From the NCBI GenBank assembly GCA_047967505.1, contig CM106540.1: a DNA stretch of 64,000 bases; one strand, 5' to 3'. Both the position numbers and the translations under genes were made by a program. The stretch is from Dipteris shenzhenensis. Lineage: Eukaryota > Polypodiophyta > Polypodiopsida > Gleicheniales. Below, in pieces: positions 34,201-44,554 of this stretch. Each line of letters starts with the position of its first letter. Position 1 is the first letter of the stretch. The notes below the pieces were generated by a model. That model saw nothing but the letters and a program-made list of their open reading frames with translations. It searched no databases and had not been told where the DNA came from.

Positions 34201-34965
34201 ATTTTGCCATATTTTTTTCACAAAATTTATATAAAGAATACAAGAAATTAGCTGCAAACAGCATCATCTCTCTCACCATCAGTAGAATACTCGTGGGACT
34301 AACCTATCAAGTCCAAATTTTTGGATGCAGGAACATCAAAATCGACATTTAACTTGATGCATTGAAACTTGACCACAAGAGACATGATAACAATACTCAA
34401 ATTTCTGAGAAATTTGCAAAGCATCCTAATGGCAGAAACATTTAACATCCATCACCTTAAAAGGCGTTCTGGAGTGAACAAATGAGCTACCCCAGCCATA
34501 GTGTCCATAATGTGTCTTTTGTGATGACCTGGAAAAACCGCCAAATTTCTGTTAGTATGGCTTTTAAAGGAAATTTTAATTTAGCCCGCAAAGATTTAAG
34601 AGGGAAGTCCTAGAAAGATAATCAGAAACCTTGTTTTCAGACATTAAGTGGCACCGAGCATTAAAAAAAATCCTACTAGAAAAAAATGAGTCCACTTTGA
34701 AGGCATGTTTGTGGTTTTATTGTCCACCAGTTTGTAGCACCTAACACACAAATTCAACCACAACATAGATAGATGTCCTCCTCATACACTTGCAGGATGC
34801 GATCAAACAGGGCTTAGCTGTTGTCAGTTAATTGAATATAAATCAGTACTTTGAGAAATCCAAACTCTGCTTCTGAGAGATGTCTACTTTGAGAAGAGCC
34901 TTTGCAGCTTGCAGCATGGTTTTAGCGCCATTAGAACATGCTAAAGTGTTGACAATGACGGTCTA
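28297..34965. other. Long stretch without a recognised gene
   Basis: No intact coding or element boundaries found. A LINE RT scrap is at 29203-29290. The minus strand at about 31900-33020 shows weakly LINE-like or Cys-rich pieces (for example SPLCPICQVEEHTDYC near 32130-32175) that I cannot place in a family. The rest appears non-coding. Several open frames of 60-150 codons here have no domains. Confidence 0.4.
29203..29290 (+). pseudogene. LINE A reverse transcriptase scrap
   Basis: Encodes SVQQSYPLAPFLFLFMVEAL, clearly derived from the RT block SVRQGCPLAPFLFLF of LINE A2. Nothing recognisable continues on either side. Confidence 0.65.
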
Positions 34966-35202
34966 AGGTGAGGGACTATGGAATGGAAACAAGAACAGAA
35001 CATGACAATGACGGTCATCAAACTGTGCACCCTATGTAACTCAGAGGCTAAAGTCTGAGCGTGTTCAAAGGTTGATCCAAGCACTCTAATGGCTTGAGAT
35101 TCAACATGCTCAGAGGCTCACGTTATAGCATGGTTACATGACCAGCTCATAGGTCTAGGAATACACCAACATCCTGGAACTCGGCCAGGCCTGATAACGA
35201 GA

Positions 35203-35283
35203 CCTATCAAAGCCAATACATGGCTCCCACAATACATTCCCCTCTAAACCTATCAAAGCCAATACATGGCTCCCACAGTACAT
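35203..35283. repeat. Tandem repeat, two copies of about 42 bp
   Basis: CCTATCAAAGCCAATACATG followed by GCTCCCACA is repeated with little change. The ACATGGCTCCCACA part also occurs near 5930 in copia A. Confidence 0.7.
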
Positions 35284-36559
35284 CCCTCCTTGGCTTCATA
35301 ACAGGACATGTTAGGAAGCCACATACCAAAATAGAAAAACCAATACATCTTTTTAGGAAGACTATCCAAGGCAAAGGACCTTTAAACTCAATGAAAACCA
35401 AGTACCTCAGGCACCGATCGAATAAGCAATGTTAAAGAAGTCACTTGTTGATGTAGAGTGGTTAACGCAAGAATCTATGGCACAAGAAGCCGCTCCACGG
35501 CGTGAGGTCGATGCCTTGCCAGGTTTGCCAGAACCACATCGAAACCTTCAAAGCAAGTAAAGCAAGAGGAAAGTACAATGACAAATGTAGAAGCCCGACA
35601 CATCTTTCTAGAAATACACTACTAGAATCTCACTGAACTTAACACAAGCATTTGAATGACGAGCACAGACAAGGCAGCAATAGAAGCAACAGCTAGCAAC
35701 CAAGTCAATGGCCGACAGCCATACAGGCGCAGTGAAGACAGCACCTAATAGCAGCAGCACTCAGGACTCAGGATGCTAGAGACCTCAGGGCCCTGACTTG
35801 CACATCACCGAGTGGCAGCACCAATCAAGACTCAAGATGCCAGAGACCACAAGGACCTAGCTTGCCCTTGGAGTAAGGTTCATTATTTTAGCTCGATGTA
35901 ATGCACTAATCAGAGAGATCACTATAGTGGAGTGTGTCGGAGTAGTCACGTGAAGGAGTCACCGCAATGTCATGTCAAGAGCTCATAGCTACGTGGGCAG
36001 CAGAGCTACGTGGAGCAGAATGGCGGGCAGAATACGCGCACCAACTTGCGGGCAGCAACTCCAAGAGAATGTTGGACAGAAGGAGCAAATGGCGGGATGG
36101 AGAAGAGGTCAATGATGAAGAGGATGAATAGCTCCACGTTGAGCTGGCTGCGTCATGCTTGGGCTGTCAAATCATTGAGCTCCAGAACAAAATTCATGCG
36201 CAGAAACAAATTTCGTCACTTCTTGCAAGGGCTGTAAGTTTTCACAAAAAACTCGGATTGCAATGATGTAAAAATGAAATTTGTAGTACTTAAAGATCCT
36301 CTACAACTTTGCTGAAGACACAAAGCCGTGATTCTAGATCCGGATAAAAGCGTCATGTCGTCTGCAGGTCACAGAAAGATGTAGCTGAAGGAAGGAGAAG
36401 AGAGGTGGCAGGTCATGGCGTGAAGAAGAGAGCTTAAGGAAGGAGAGGAGAGAGCAGCCTTCCAAGGAGGAGGAGGTAGAGTAGCTTCATTGGCCTCCCT
36501 CGTCTCAACCTCTTGGAAGGGAAAGGGAAAGGGAAGGAGAGAGCAAGGCTAGGAACATG

Positions 36560-36571
36560 GCTCTGATACCA
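36560..36571 (-). other. Primer binding site of copia B
   Basis: Minus strand TGGTATCAGAGC, identical to that of copia A and copia C. Confidence 0.85.
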
Positions 36572-36573
36572 CA

Positions 36574-36889
36574 TGAAGAAATCTAGTAGCTAGCTAGGAA
36601 CGAAATGGAAATGTGGAAAGCATAATGAAAAGAAAAATGGTAAGGAAAATGAAAGAACAAGTGCTAGGCAATGATAACCAAAATACTCACATGATATAAA
36701 GCTTGATGTTGACTGATGTCATACACAATAGACAAGTACAATACTATATAGTGTGACACTAGACTCTAGAAAGCCATAGTGTATATGGGATAACTCCCAA
36801 TATGACACATGGCATATCTAGGACTCACTAGACTATAAAACACACCTAGAACACTCATTTTAGACTCACTTTGGCTTCATATTCCAACA
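36574..36889 (-). repeat. LTR of copia B
   Basis: 316 bp, TGAAGAAATC...TTCCAACA, similar in layout to the copia A LTR (shared GTATATGGGATAA, GACACATGGCA). Confidence 0.7.
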
Positions 36890-37049
36890 GAGAGCCCAAT
36901 CCATATGTAGTGGCTGCTAGAGAAAAGGGGAGCACAGTACCAGCATCATCTATAACATCAACAACCGAGGTGATGCCTTTAAACGAGACAAAGTAGGAAC
37001 GTCGACGTTCCTATAAAGCCAAGGAAGGCTGAAAGACACACACACATAT

Positions 37050-37323
37050 TGTGAGTATAGAGTGAGTGAGAGAGAGCAAGAGAGAGTGTGAGAGCTGGAA
37101 GCTTGGAAGCTGAAAGCTTAGTTGCAATAGAAGAGAGTGAGAGTACAACACACTGAAGGAAAAGATAAGGTTTTGTCCTAGTGACAAAACCTTAGTAGTC
37201 ACTAACCATAGTTAGTGAACTAACTGCGGTTAGGCGGAAAAAGCTCTTAAAGAGGGAAAAGTGCCCCTAACTAGCTTATTATATTACATTGGTCACTGCT
37301 GAATTATATCTATAATTCTAACA
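37050..37323 (-). repeat. LTR of copia C (3' LTR in sense)
   Basis: 274 bp, near-identical to 42709-42982. Confidence 0.97.
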
Positions 37324-37338
37324 CCCCCCTGCAGTGCC
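37324..37338 (-). other. Polypurine tract of copia C
   Basis: Sense strand reads GGCACTGCAGGGGGG immediately before the 3' LTR. Confidence 0.8.
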
Positions 37339-37358
37339 AATGTCATGTACAAGGCTGA

Positions 37359-37815
37359 TCAATCACCAAACGGATATAAGTTCAGGGCACTGCGAAATGC
37401 CTCAAACTTTTCACGTGGTAGTGCTTTGGTGAAAATATCTGCAACGTTGTCATGTGTGGACACAAAGATCATACTGATCTCTCCTGCATGCAACTTCTCT
37501 CTGACGTAGTGATAGTGAACCTCGATGTGTTTCGTGCGAGCATGAAACACTAGATTCTTTGCCACTGCAATGGCACTCTGACTATCAGTGAGAATTGGAG
37601 AGGGACCCTCCAAAGACAGATGAAGATCAGCAAATAGACGTCGCAGCCAGACACATTCAACTGTTGCTGTGAAAGCTGCCCTGTACTCAGCTTCACATGA
37701 TGAGGTAGCCACTGTAGATTGTTTCTTGCTCAGCCATGAAATACAAGATTTACCCAAAAAGAAACAATTGCCACTAGTGGACTCCCTAGTGTCATAATCA
37801 CCAGCCCAATCTGAA
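37359..37815 (-). pseudogene. copia C RNase H
   Basis: After the frameshift in the G-run: [35 protein letters not shown] (catalytic Glu), LTDSQSAIAVAKN (catalytic Asp), HIEVHYHYVRE and NVADIFTKALP, ending at 37359. This is the complete copia RNase H, out of frame with RT. Confidence 0.9.
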
Positions 37816-39058
37816 TCACTGTAGCATGCATCTGCAAGTCACCCCCCCGGGAAATAGTAAGCCAAAAGACTTTGTGCCCTGCAAATAACGGAAGATGCGC
37901 TTAACTGCCTGCCAATGCATAGTTTTTGGGCTGTGCATGTACCTGCTCACCTGAGATACTGCAAACTGAATATCAGGTCTAGTGTTGCAGAGATATATGA
38001 GGCATCCAACAGCCTGACTGTAAAGTGTGGCATCAACTGATTCTCCTGCATCATGCATTGTGAGTTTCAGCCCCGGTTCCATAGGAGTGGATATGGGCTT
38101 ACACTCTTGCATGTTAAATCTGTCCAAGAGTTTCTGAACATACTTGGACTGAGACATAACAGTGCCACGTCTCTCATGAGAGAACTGGATCCCCAAATAA
38201 AAGTGAAGCAGCCCCAAATCTGACATGTCAAAGTTGGTCTGCAAATCAGCTTTGAAATCTGCAATTTTTTCTTCATTGGACCCTGTGAGCAGTAAGTCAT
38301 CGACATAAAGAAGGATGACTAAGATTTCACCCCCATCCATCTTGATGTAGAGGGTGCTCTCAGTAGGACTATTGTGCAGCCCCTTGCTGGTCAAGAAGGC
38401 ATGTATCTTGGTATACCATGCACGAGGGGCCTGTTTCAGCCCATATAAAGCTTTATTGAGCTTGCATACTTGAAGTGCATTTGCTGTAATTTCAAAGCCC
38501 GGAGGTGGTTTGACATACACCTCTTCCAGCAAGTCCCCATTTAAGAAGGCTGTTTTGAACATTCCACTCGAAATGTGCAGCCATTGCAATTACTGATCGG
38601 ATGGTGGTCATCCGGGATGTAGGAGCGAATGTCTCCTCATAATCTATGCCCTTTTTCTGAGCATAGCCCTTAGCAACCAGCCTGGCCTTATATCTGTCAA
38701 TGGAGCCATCTGGCTTCCGTTTGACTTTAAATACCCATCGTGTGCCAATGGCATGTTTACCCTGTGGCAAGTCCACAACATCCCAAGTCTGATTTTTTGC
38801 AATGGAATGCAACTCATCGTGCATGGCATTCATCCAATGCACATTATCCTTTGCCTCTTCAAATGTGGCAGGCTCCTCCTCATCAAGGAGAGTACCTGCA
38901 TATGCTGATTCCACTGAATTAGCACCTTCCATGTGCCTTGCTTCACTGCGAGTCCTGCCAGGTAACGGAGCATCAAGTTTACTCTCCCTGAGAGTCTGTA
39001 ACAGCCAGTTTGGGACTGTTTTTGCTACATGTATGTCTGCAATTTCTTGCTGCACCAC
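37816..39058 (-). pseudogene. copia C reverse transcriptase, frameshifted
   Basis: WVFKVKRKPDGSIDRYKARLV, ETFAPTSRMTTIRS and later [13 protein letters not shown] and LYVDDLLLTGS (YVDD intact) are standard copia RT blocks. Between AAHFEWNV and KTAFLNGDLLEEV a 14-nt deletion near 38566 removes the MDV part containing the first catalytic Asp and shifts the frame. The frame ends again near 37845 in a run of seven G (sense). Confidence 0.9.
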
Positions 39059-41080
39059 CTATTCCACTGCCTGTGGAGGGGGCAAGACATCCGGTGGCGG
39101 AACTGAAGCATCAGGAGGTTGCTGTAAATTCTGATTTGGATCAGAAAAATCAGCAGGGGAACCCAAAGCAATGGGTAGCAATCCCTCAAAGACATCCTCT
39201 GAAGACGAAGGCATTTGAAATTCAGCCTGAGTGTGAGCTGAATTTTCAGAAAATATCACATCTCTACTTACTATGATTTTGCATGTAGCAGGATTGTAGA
39301 GACGATACCCCTTGCTTTCTGCACTGTATCCAACAAATATGCATTTGATGGCTTTATCTGACAATTTGTGCCTAAATTCAACTGGCACATGTGCATAGGC
39401 AAGGCATCCAAAGACTCGGAAGTGATCCACTGAAGGCTTCCTGTCATTCCAGACCTCAAAAGGAGTTTTTGTTTTTAAAGCCTTAGTGGGAGCCCTGTTC
39501 AAAATGTAATTGGCACACATCAAACCCTCTAGCCAGAATTTATGAGGCATGTGTTTGCTTTTCAGCATACATCTGTCCATCTCCATGAGGGTTCTATTTT
39601 TCCTCTCAGCTTTGCCATTTTGCTGAGGGGTCAGCCTGACTTTGAGCTGATGCACAATACCCTTGCCCTTGAGAAAAGCATCAAATTCTGCAGATAGGTA
39701 TTCTCCACCTCTATCCGTGCGTAATGTCTGTATCCTGAGTCCGGTTTCATTTTCAACCATGGCTGAAAAGTGTTTAAACACCGTGAACACTTCAGATTTC
39801 TTTTTCAGCCCATAAACCCAGGTAAAATTGGAGTAGTCATCAATAAATGTAACAAAGTAGAGATGACCATGCAAAGACGGAGTCCTCATGGGACCACAGA
39901 CATCACTGTGTATAAGCTGCAATTTGCGAACAGCTTTAACTGAACCATCCTTCTTGAAGGGGAATCTATGCATCTTACCTAAAATGCACCCTTCACAGGC
40001 ATGTAGAGGAGGTATCTCAAGAGGTGGCAATGCATCAACCATTGAAAATTTCTGAAGTGTCATCAAGTTGTTGTAATGCATGTGGCCATATTTGGCATGC
40101 CATAATTTTGCATTTTGCATGGCAGCTGTAGGGGTAGAAACTGCCAGAGCATGGGCTGCTCTTTTCTCAAAAATATCAAGGTGAAAAAGTCCACGCAGCA
40201 GAGTACCAGATAACCTTAAGGCATAGTTAGCTTCCCTGTCTCGGACAGCACATTTGTCATCCTCAAAGATGACCTGAAATCCCCCTCTGTTAAGAGTGGA
40301 CACTGAAAGGAGATTTTTGGTTATGTCAGGCACATATAAGACATCTGAAAGTCTGAAAATTGAGCCATCAATGGCAGTGAGCTCAACCTCTCCTGTGCCA
40401 CGTACTGAATATGATGAGTTGTTGGCACAAGTGACTTTCTTACCAACGGGAGGTGGATGCAAGGAAGTAAAAAGACATTTCTTAGAAGTGATGTGCTTGG
40501 ATGCACCGCTGTCAAAATACCAAGTGTTCAGTGTTTCATTGACACTGAAAGCAGATGCATCCGTAGAAGAGTCATAACTGCAAGTCAAAAATGTATATGT
40601 ATCATCACTGCAAGTGGCTGTACTATCCCAAGCATCTAGAACAGCCAGCCTAGAATCTGAAATGCAAGATAAAAAGGCATAATCCTGTCCAACAAAGTTG
40701 GCTGCAGCATCCCCACTGTCAGATGCATGAGGAGCTGAATCTGAAACATCCATACCTGAGCTGTTTTTCTTTTCTTTTGCAAGCCTTTTCTTGCATTCTG
40801 CTATGTGATGACCTGGCTTTTTGCAGTAATGACAAAAACCCTTCTTTTTGGGCTTACTTGCATCATTTTTAGCCTTTTGTGAACGCTGTCCTGATCCACT
40901 GGAAGGCTGATTTGCTGATGTCTTTGCCTGTTCCTTTGTTTTTGATTGAAATTTTGAGAGCATGGCTTGTTCACCTGCACGTGAAGCCAAATTTTTCCTA
41001 GTCTGCTCTTCCTGAAGCAGAAGTCCTATCAACTCATGAAAAGTGAGGGGATTTGCACCCCCCCTCAATGATAAGTTCAG
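39059..41080 (-). pseudogene. copia C zinc knuckle, protease and integrase
   Basis: In order: zinc knuckle CHYCKKPGHHIAEC, protease WYFDSGASKHIT (catalytic DSG), integrase HHCC-type zinc site, then the DDE core (HSDVCGPM, FIDDYSNFTWVY, and ERKNRTLMEM with the catalytic Glu), then FGCLAYAHVP and the Pro-rich linker. The frame ends at TAG 39059-39061 and continues in the same frame after it. Confidence 0.9.
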
Positions 41081-41686
41081 CTAAGTGTGAAAGCTGAGAT
41101 AAGACTCAGGAAGAGAATTCAGAGTGGTTGTAATCATCTCTGAATCAGGAATAATTTCATCTATGTTTAACAATTGCTCTCTGAGATCCTGTAGCTTTGT
41201 GAGGTGGACTGACATGGAGTCACCCTCCTCCATATGTGTATTGCTCAACTCTCTTTTTAAGAAAGATACCCTGGCATCATTCCGTGCTGCATACATGCTT
41301 TCCAAGATATCCCACGCTGCCCTGGAAGTCTTACACGACCGGATATGCAGAATGATAGATCTTTTCACTGAAAGAGAGATGCATGACAAAGCTAAGGCAT
41401 CCCGTGAATCCCATCTCTTCTGCTCTGGAGTATTGACTGTAGCTGCACCAACAACTTGTCCTGCAGCTGCACCCTGTGCATGACCTCTTCCACCTCCTTG
41501 CTGAGGAGGGGTAGTAGGTGCAGTATCTGCTGGTCGGATCTCATCCCCATTGACATAATCCCATAGATTTCGAGAAATCAGAATATTACGTACCATGAAA
41601 CTCCAGAGGGAGTAGTTGGTACCATCCAACTTGTCTTCTTGTGAAAGACCACCAAACGGAAACTCATTCTGACTTTGATGGGCCAT
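41081..41686 (-). pseudogene. copia C gag (start of gag-pol)
   Basis: From MAHQSQNEFPFG: the LDGTNYSLWSFMV block (N-terminal gag signature), an Ala/Gly/Gln-rich insert (TPPQQGGGRGHAQG), then the UBN2-type helical core (AWDILESMYA, LTKLQDLREQL). An in-frame TAG at 41081-41083 interrupts the usual continuous gag-pol frame after LPESYLSFHT. The frame continues directly as LNLSLRGGANPLTFHEL, so a Gln codon (CAG) is the likely original. Confidence 0.85.
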
Positions 41687-42250
41687 TTTTGAGAAAAAGA
41701 TTGAAGCAGATACAGAGCTGAATTCCCTTACTGGGAATGGAATGCACAACTTCCAAAAAACACAGCCAAGCACGGGCTGTAAATGCAACTTAGATTTCTG
41801 TACTTGCACTTTCAGAAATCTGTCCAAGCATCAAAACTCTCCAAAATCTGCCAAAAGTGCTTCAAACACTCCAAGAAAGGCAGTATGTACTGAATACTCC
41901 AAAAAATGCTCTCTCAACACAAAAGCCCCAATTTGTGGCTTGAAATTGCAGCCAGAAAGGGGCAAAATTACTAAAAGCCCCAAATCTGTAATTTTTGAAC
42001 AAAAGCCCCAAATTTCAGACTAGATCTGCAGATCTGTCTGTAAAAGCCCCAAATTTTAAACAAAATCTGCAATTTTGCTCCAGATGTAGCTCCAAAACTG
42101 CACAATGATTGCAATGTCTGCAATATACAAAATGCCCCAAATGTACTCCCAAACAACTGAACCAAACTATGGTTTTCTGCAAGATGTGCCTGCCAAAGAA
42201 CACCTGTGGCTGAAGGCAACCTGTGTAAATCTGCAAATACAGATCTGAAA

Positions 42251-42624
42251 GTACAAAAATGCACGCAAATCTAGGAAGGGTACAGGTGGTACAGTACAGT
42301 ACGGATTGTACGGTACAGTATGTACGGGCTGTACGGCAAGTACGAAACTGTCAGCGTAGGTACGGAATCCAACTGTACGGCCAAATTGTACGGATGCTCC
42401 TGCGCAGGTACGGTGACCTGTACGGCAATGTACGGTTGCTGTACGGAATATGTACGGACGATGTACGGCGCTGCAACGGAATACATACGGACGATGTACG
42501 CTGCAACGGAATATGTACGGACGATGTACGGCGCTGCAACGGACCTGTACGGAAATCTTTACGAGAGCTGTACAGAGGCAGTATGTCGAATTCCGTACAG
42601 TCGTACGGACTGTACGGACGAGTT
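42251..42624 (-). repeat. GTAC-rich array in copia C leader
   Basis: About 27 GTAC sites in about 375 bp by hand count, mostly as TGTACGG on plus, so CCGTACA in the element's sense. Spacing is irregular (6-30 bp), with a partial larger unit near 42440-42540 (GGACGATGTACG, GCTGCAACGGAATA). The Tyr/Arg/Gly-rich open frames across it are artefacts of the repeat. Confidence 0.85.
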
Positions 42625-42694
42625 GGAGCAAGCTGAAACGTGAAGCAAAGGGGTGGTGCTTGAAGGGAGCAGGGAGCCCGAAGCTCTTGAACCC

Positions 42695-42706
42695 GCTCTG
42701 ATACCA
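42695..42706 (-). other. Primer binding site of copia C
   Basis: Minus strand TGGTATCAGAGC, 2 nt from the LTR. Confidence 0.95.
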
Positions 42707-42708
42707 AA

Positions 42709-42982
42709 TGTGAGTATAGAGTGAGTGAGAGAGAGCAAGAGAGAGTGTGAGAGCTGGAAGCTTGGAAGCTGAAAGCTTAGTTGCAATAGAAGAGAGTGAG
42801 AGTACAACACACTGAAGGAAAAGATAAGGTTTTGTCCTAGTGACAAAACCTTAGTAGTCACTAACCATAGTTAGTGAACTAACTGCGGTTAGGGGGAAAA
42901 AACTCTTAAAGAGGGAAAAGTGCCCCTAACTAGCTTATTATATTACATTGGTCACTGCTGAATTATATCTATAATTCTAACA
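42709..42982 (-). repeat. LTR of copia C (5' LTR in sense)
   Basis: 274 bp; followed by CATAT matching the 5 bp before the other LTR. Confidence 0.97.
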
Positions 42983-43025
42983 CATATGTATATAAGTATA
43001 CATATGTACACACACACATACACAC
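42983..43025. repeat. CA/TA microsatellite flanking copia C
   Basis: CATATGTATATAAG then ACACACACATACACAC. The other half (GACACACACACATAT) is at 37034-37049, so copia C split one simple-repeat locus. Confidence 0.75.
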
Positions 43026-43260
43026 TTTTTTTCCAGGTAAGAAGAACCATTTCATTAAGAAAATTGTACATTAATAGCTATCCAAAACAGAGCAACTACT
43101 ACTCAAAGACTAGAAACACTAATAGAAAACTTTCAACTAGGCTAGAGGAAGGTCTCCAAGGAAATGTGCATCTTGGAGAAACCTAAGCAAGGATGAACAA
43201 AAGAAACGAAATACATCAAGAGAACAATGCCCATACAGTCTATCAATCAGAATCAAGTTC
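43026..43260 (-). mobile_element. LINE B 3' tail fragment 1
   Basis: T-run followed by GAACCATTTCATTAAGAAAA and AATAGCTATCC; the same 3' UTR pattern occurs in sense at 46868-46949. 5'-truncated, minus sense. Confidence 0.55.
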
Positions 43261-43267
43261 ACAAAGA

Positions 43268-43403
43268 CACTTTTTTTGTAAAAGAACCTTTCATTAAAAA
43301 GGAAGCATATTCATAGCTGTCCCAAAGTGAAATAGCTACTACTTATAAACTAGCAGAAAGTGACAAAAAAAAGGGAAGGAAAAAGTAAAAAACAGAAAAA
43401 CGT
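43268..43403 (-). mobile_element. LINE B 3' tail fragment 2
   Basis: T-run at 43271-43277, then AAGAACCTTTCATTAAAAAG and CATAGCTGTCC, similar to fragment 1. The two tails are stacked in the same orientation. Confidence 0.55.
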
Positions 43404-43405
43404 TC

Positions 43406-43445
43406 ACACACACACATACACGTGTGTGTGTGTGTGTGTGTGTGA
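43406..43445. repeat. (CA)n(TG)n inverted dinucleotide repeat
   Basis: CACACACACACATACAC followed directly by GTGTGTG repeats, able to fold on itself; it sits at the left end of the inverted LINE B ORF1. Confidence 0.85.
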
Positions 43446-44552
43446 TGTAATCCCAATTCCTGTATTTATCTCTGGGGTATTTCCGCTAGAAGATGCACCA
43501 TTCCAAGTGCAGGGGGGTGGAATTCTTCGAGCAGAAATAACTTTTCTTGGGCTCTGCCAGCCATCAGTTGAAAGTTGCTTTCCTTTTGTCAAAGATTGAG
43601 TAGCAGGAGAAGAATGTGAAGTGAGATTCGCATTGGTAGCTACTGGATCTTTGCCTTTATCCTGACTCCTGGAATGCTGTCTACTGCTTTTATTTTTGTT
43701 GGCAACTGGAGTAGGAGCATCTTTAGTAGGCATGTGGACTGGAAAGGTGGCATGAGGCATTTTATGTTGATTCATTGGACACTGTGAAGCCATGTGTCCA
43801 AACTTTTTGCATTCAAAATAGGCCCCTGCAAATAATCCCCATTTGAGTTTATAATATGCACTTCCCATGTTCACATTATTCACCGTGACTGAATAAGAGT
43901 CCGGTGTGGGATTATCAGTATCCCATAGAATGCAAAATCTGTTTGAGTTGCCATTTGGCCGTGGTGGGCAGACCACTTTACCTAAAGATGCTGCAATTTT
44001 AGGCAAAAGTGAGGCCATACATTGGGGGAAATCAACAACTTCAACCCAGACTGGGCATCTGTGTCGGATTAGAGCCTGAAAGTCCCTTGTGGGAGACCAT
44101 GGCAAGACATGCACCATCTGCTGCCCAAAAAAAAGAGGTGAATGCTCCAAAAGCATTTGTCTGTGGATCTCATCCACCATGATAACCTCAAAAAAGCCCC
44201 TGGCTGCATAGTGTACTTTACGAACAAAAGAGCCAGCCAATGTGTGTGTCAGCCAGTTGCCTATCTCTGCAACAGGTGGCATCCGGCCTGGAAAGAATAA
44301 TATGACTGCATTCTTGGCATAATCTCTGACTGGATCCACAATTTCATCAACCTCAACCATGAGGCCAACTGAAGGAACCGAGTCTTTCCACTCTTTTCTC
44401 GTATCTGCAAATCCTTCATGCATTACATCATATACCAGTTGAGCCTCAAGCGTGTCATGCATCGGGTCATGCTGACCCTCAACCTGCTTTTGCTTCTTGC
44501 AGGGAGCCGAGCGCTCCTTTTGAAATGTTTTTTCATATGAATACTCTGCCAT
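43446..44552 (-). pseudogene. LINE B1 ORF1 in inverted orientation
   Basis: Starts MAEYSYEKTFQKERSAP at 44552 and stays open through the whole unit. It has the NAVILFFPGRMPPVAEIGNW domain, the block LPWSPTRDFQALIRHRCPVW and zinc knuckle CKKFGHMASQC, then a Lys/Ser-rich tail. It aligns block by block with the ORF1 at 47869-49074. The C-terminus runs into the TG repeat without a natural stop, so the end is lost. The next 3 nt to its right begin RT coding on the opposite strand. Confidence 0.85.
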
Positions 44553-44554
44553 GA

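Larger units (their letters stand above)
34966..36889 (-). mobile_element. copia B relic (pol-less relative of copia A), one LTR missing
   Basis: Right LTR (36574-36889), primer site and the approximately 530-bp leader (36000-36573) match copia A. The left end begins with GGTGAGGGACTA and CATGACAATGACGGTCATCA, the same 3' internal sequence found next to the left LTR of copia A (5845-5905), but the left LTR is absent. Between them is about 950 bp with no gag or pol. The shared lack of pol suggests a non-autonomous family. Confidence 0.65.
37050..42982 (-). mobile_element. Complete Ty1-copia element C (5,933 bp)
   Basis: Two 274-bp LTRs (37050-37323, 42709-42982) start TGTGAG and end TAACA. 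By eye they differ at only two positions (near 37230 and 37238). The 5-bp target duplication CATAT is perfect (37045-37049, 42983-42987). Minus sense order: LTR, primer site, GTAC-rich leader, gag, protease, integrase, RT, RNase H, polypurine tract, LTR. This order (integrase before RT) defines copia. Coding is broken by two TAG codons, a 14-nt deletion in RT and a shift in a G-run. The element landed in a CA/TG microsatellite. Confidence 0.95.

Noticed and set aside
35220-35435. 71-codon open frame
   Set aside because: Lies over the 42-bp tandem repeat inside copia B relic; by-product.
41081-41083. TAG codons in copia C as programmed readthrough
   Set aside because: The bases after TAG (CTG and GTG) do not match the known CAA-YYA readthrough context, one stop falls inside gag-pol where none is usual, and further frameshifts are present.
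42167-42707. Several open frames rich in Tyr/Arg/Gly across the GTAC array
   Set aside because: Produced by the repeated GTACGG word in all frames; they lie in the untranslated leader of copia C.
43360-43599. Plus-strand open frame with Cys-Val repeat
   Set aside because: Translates the TG microsatellite antisense to LINE B1 ORF1.
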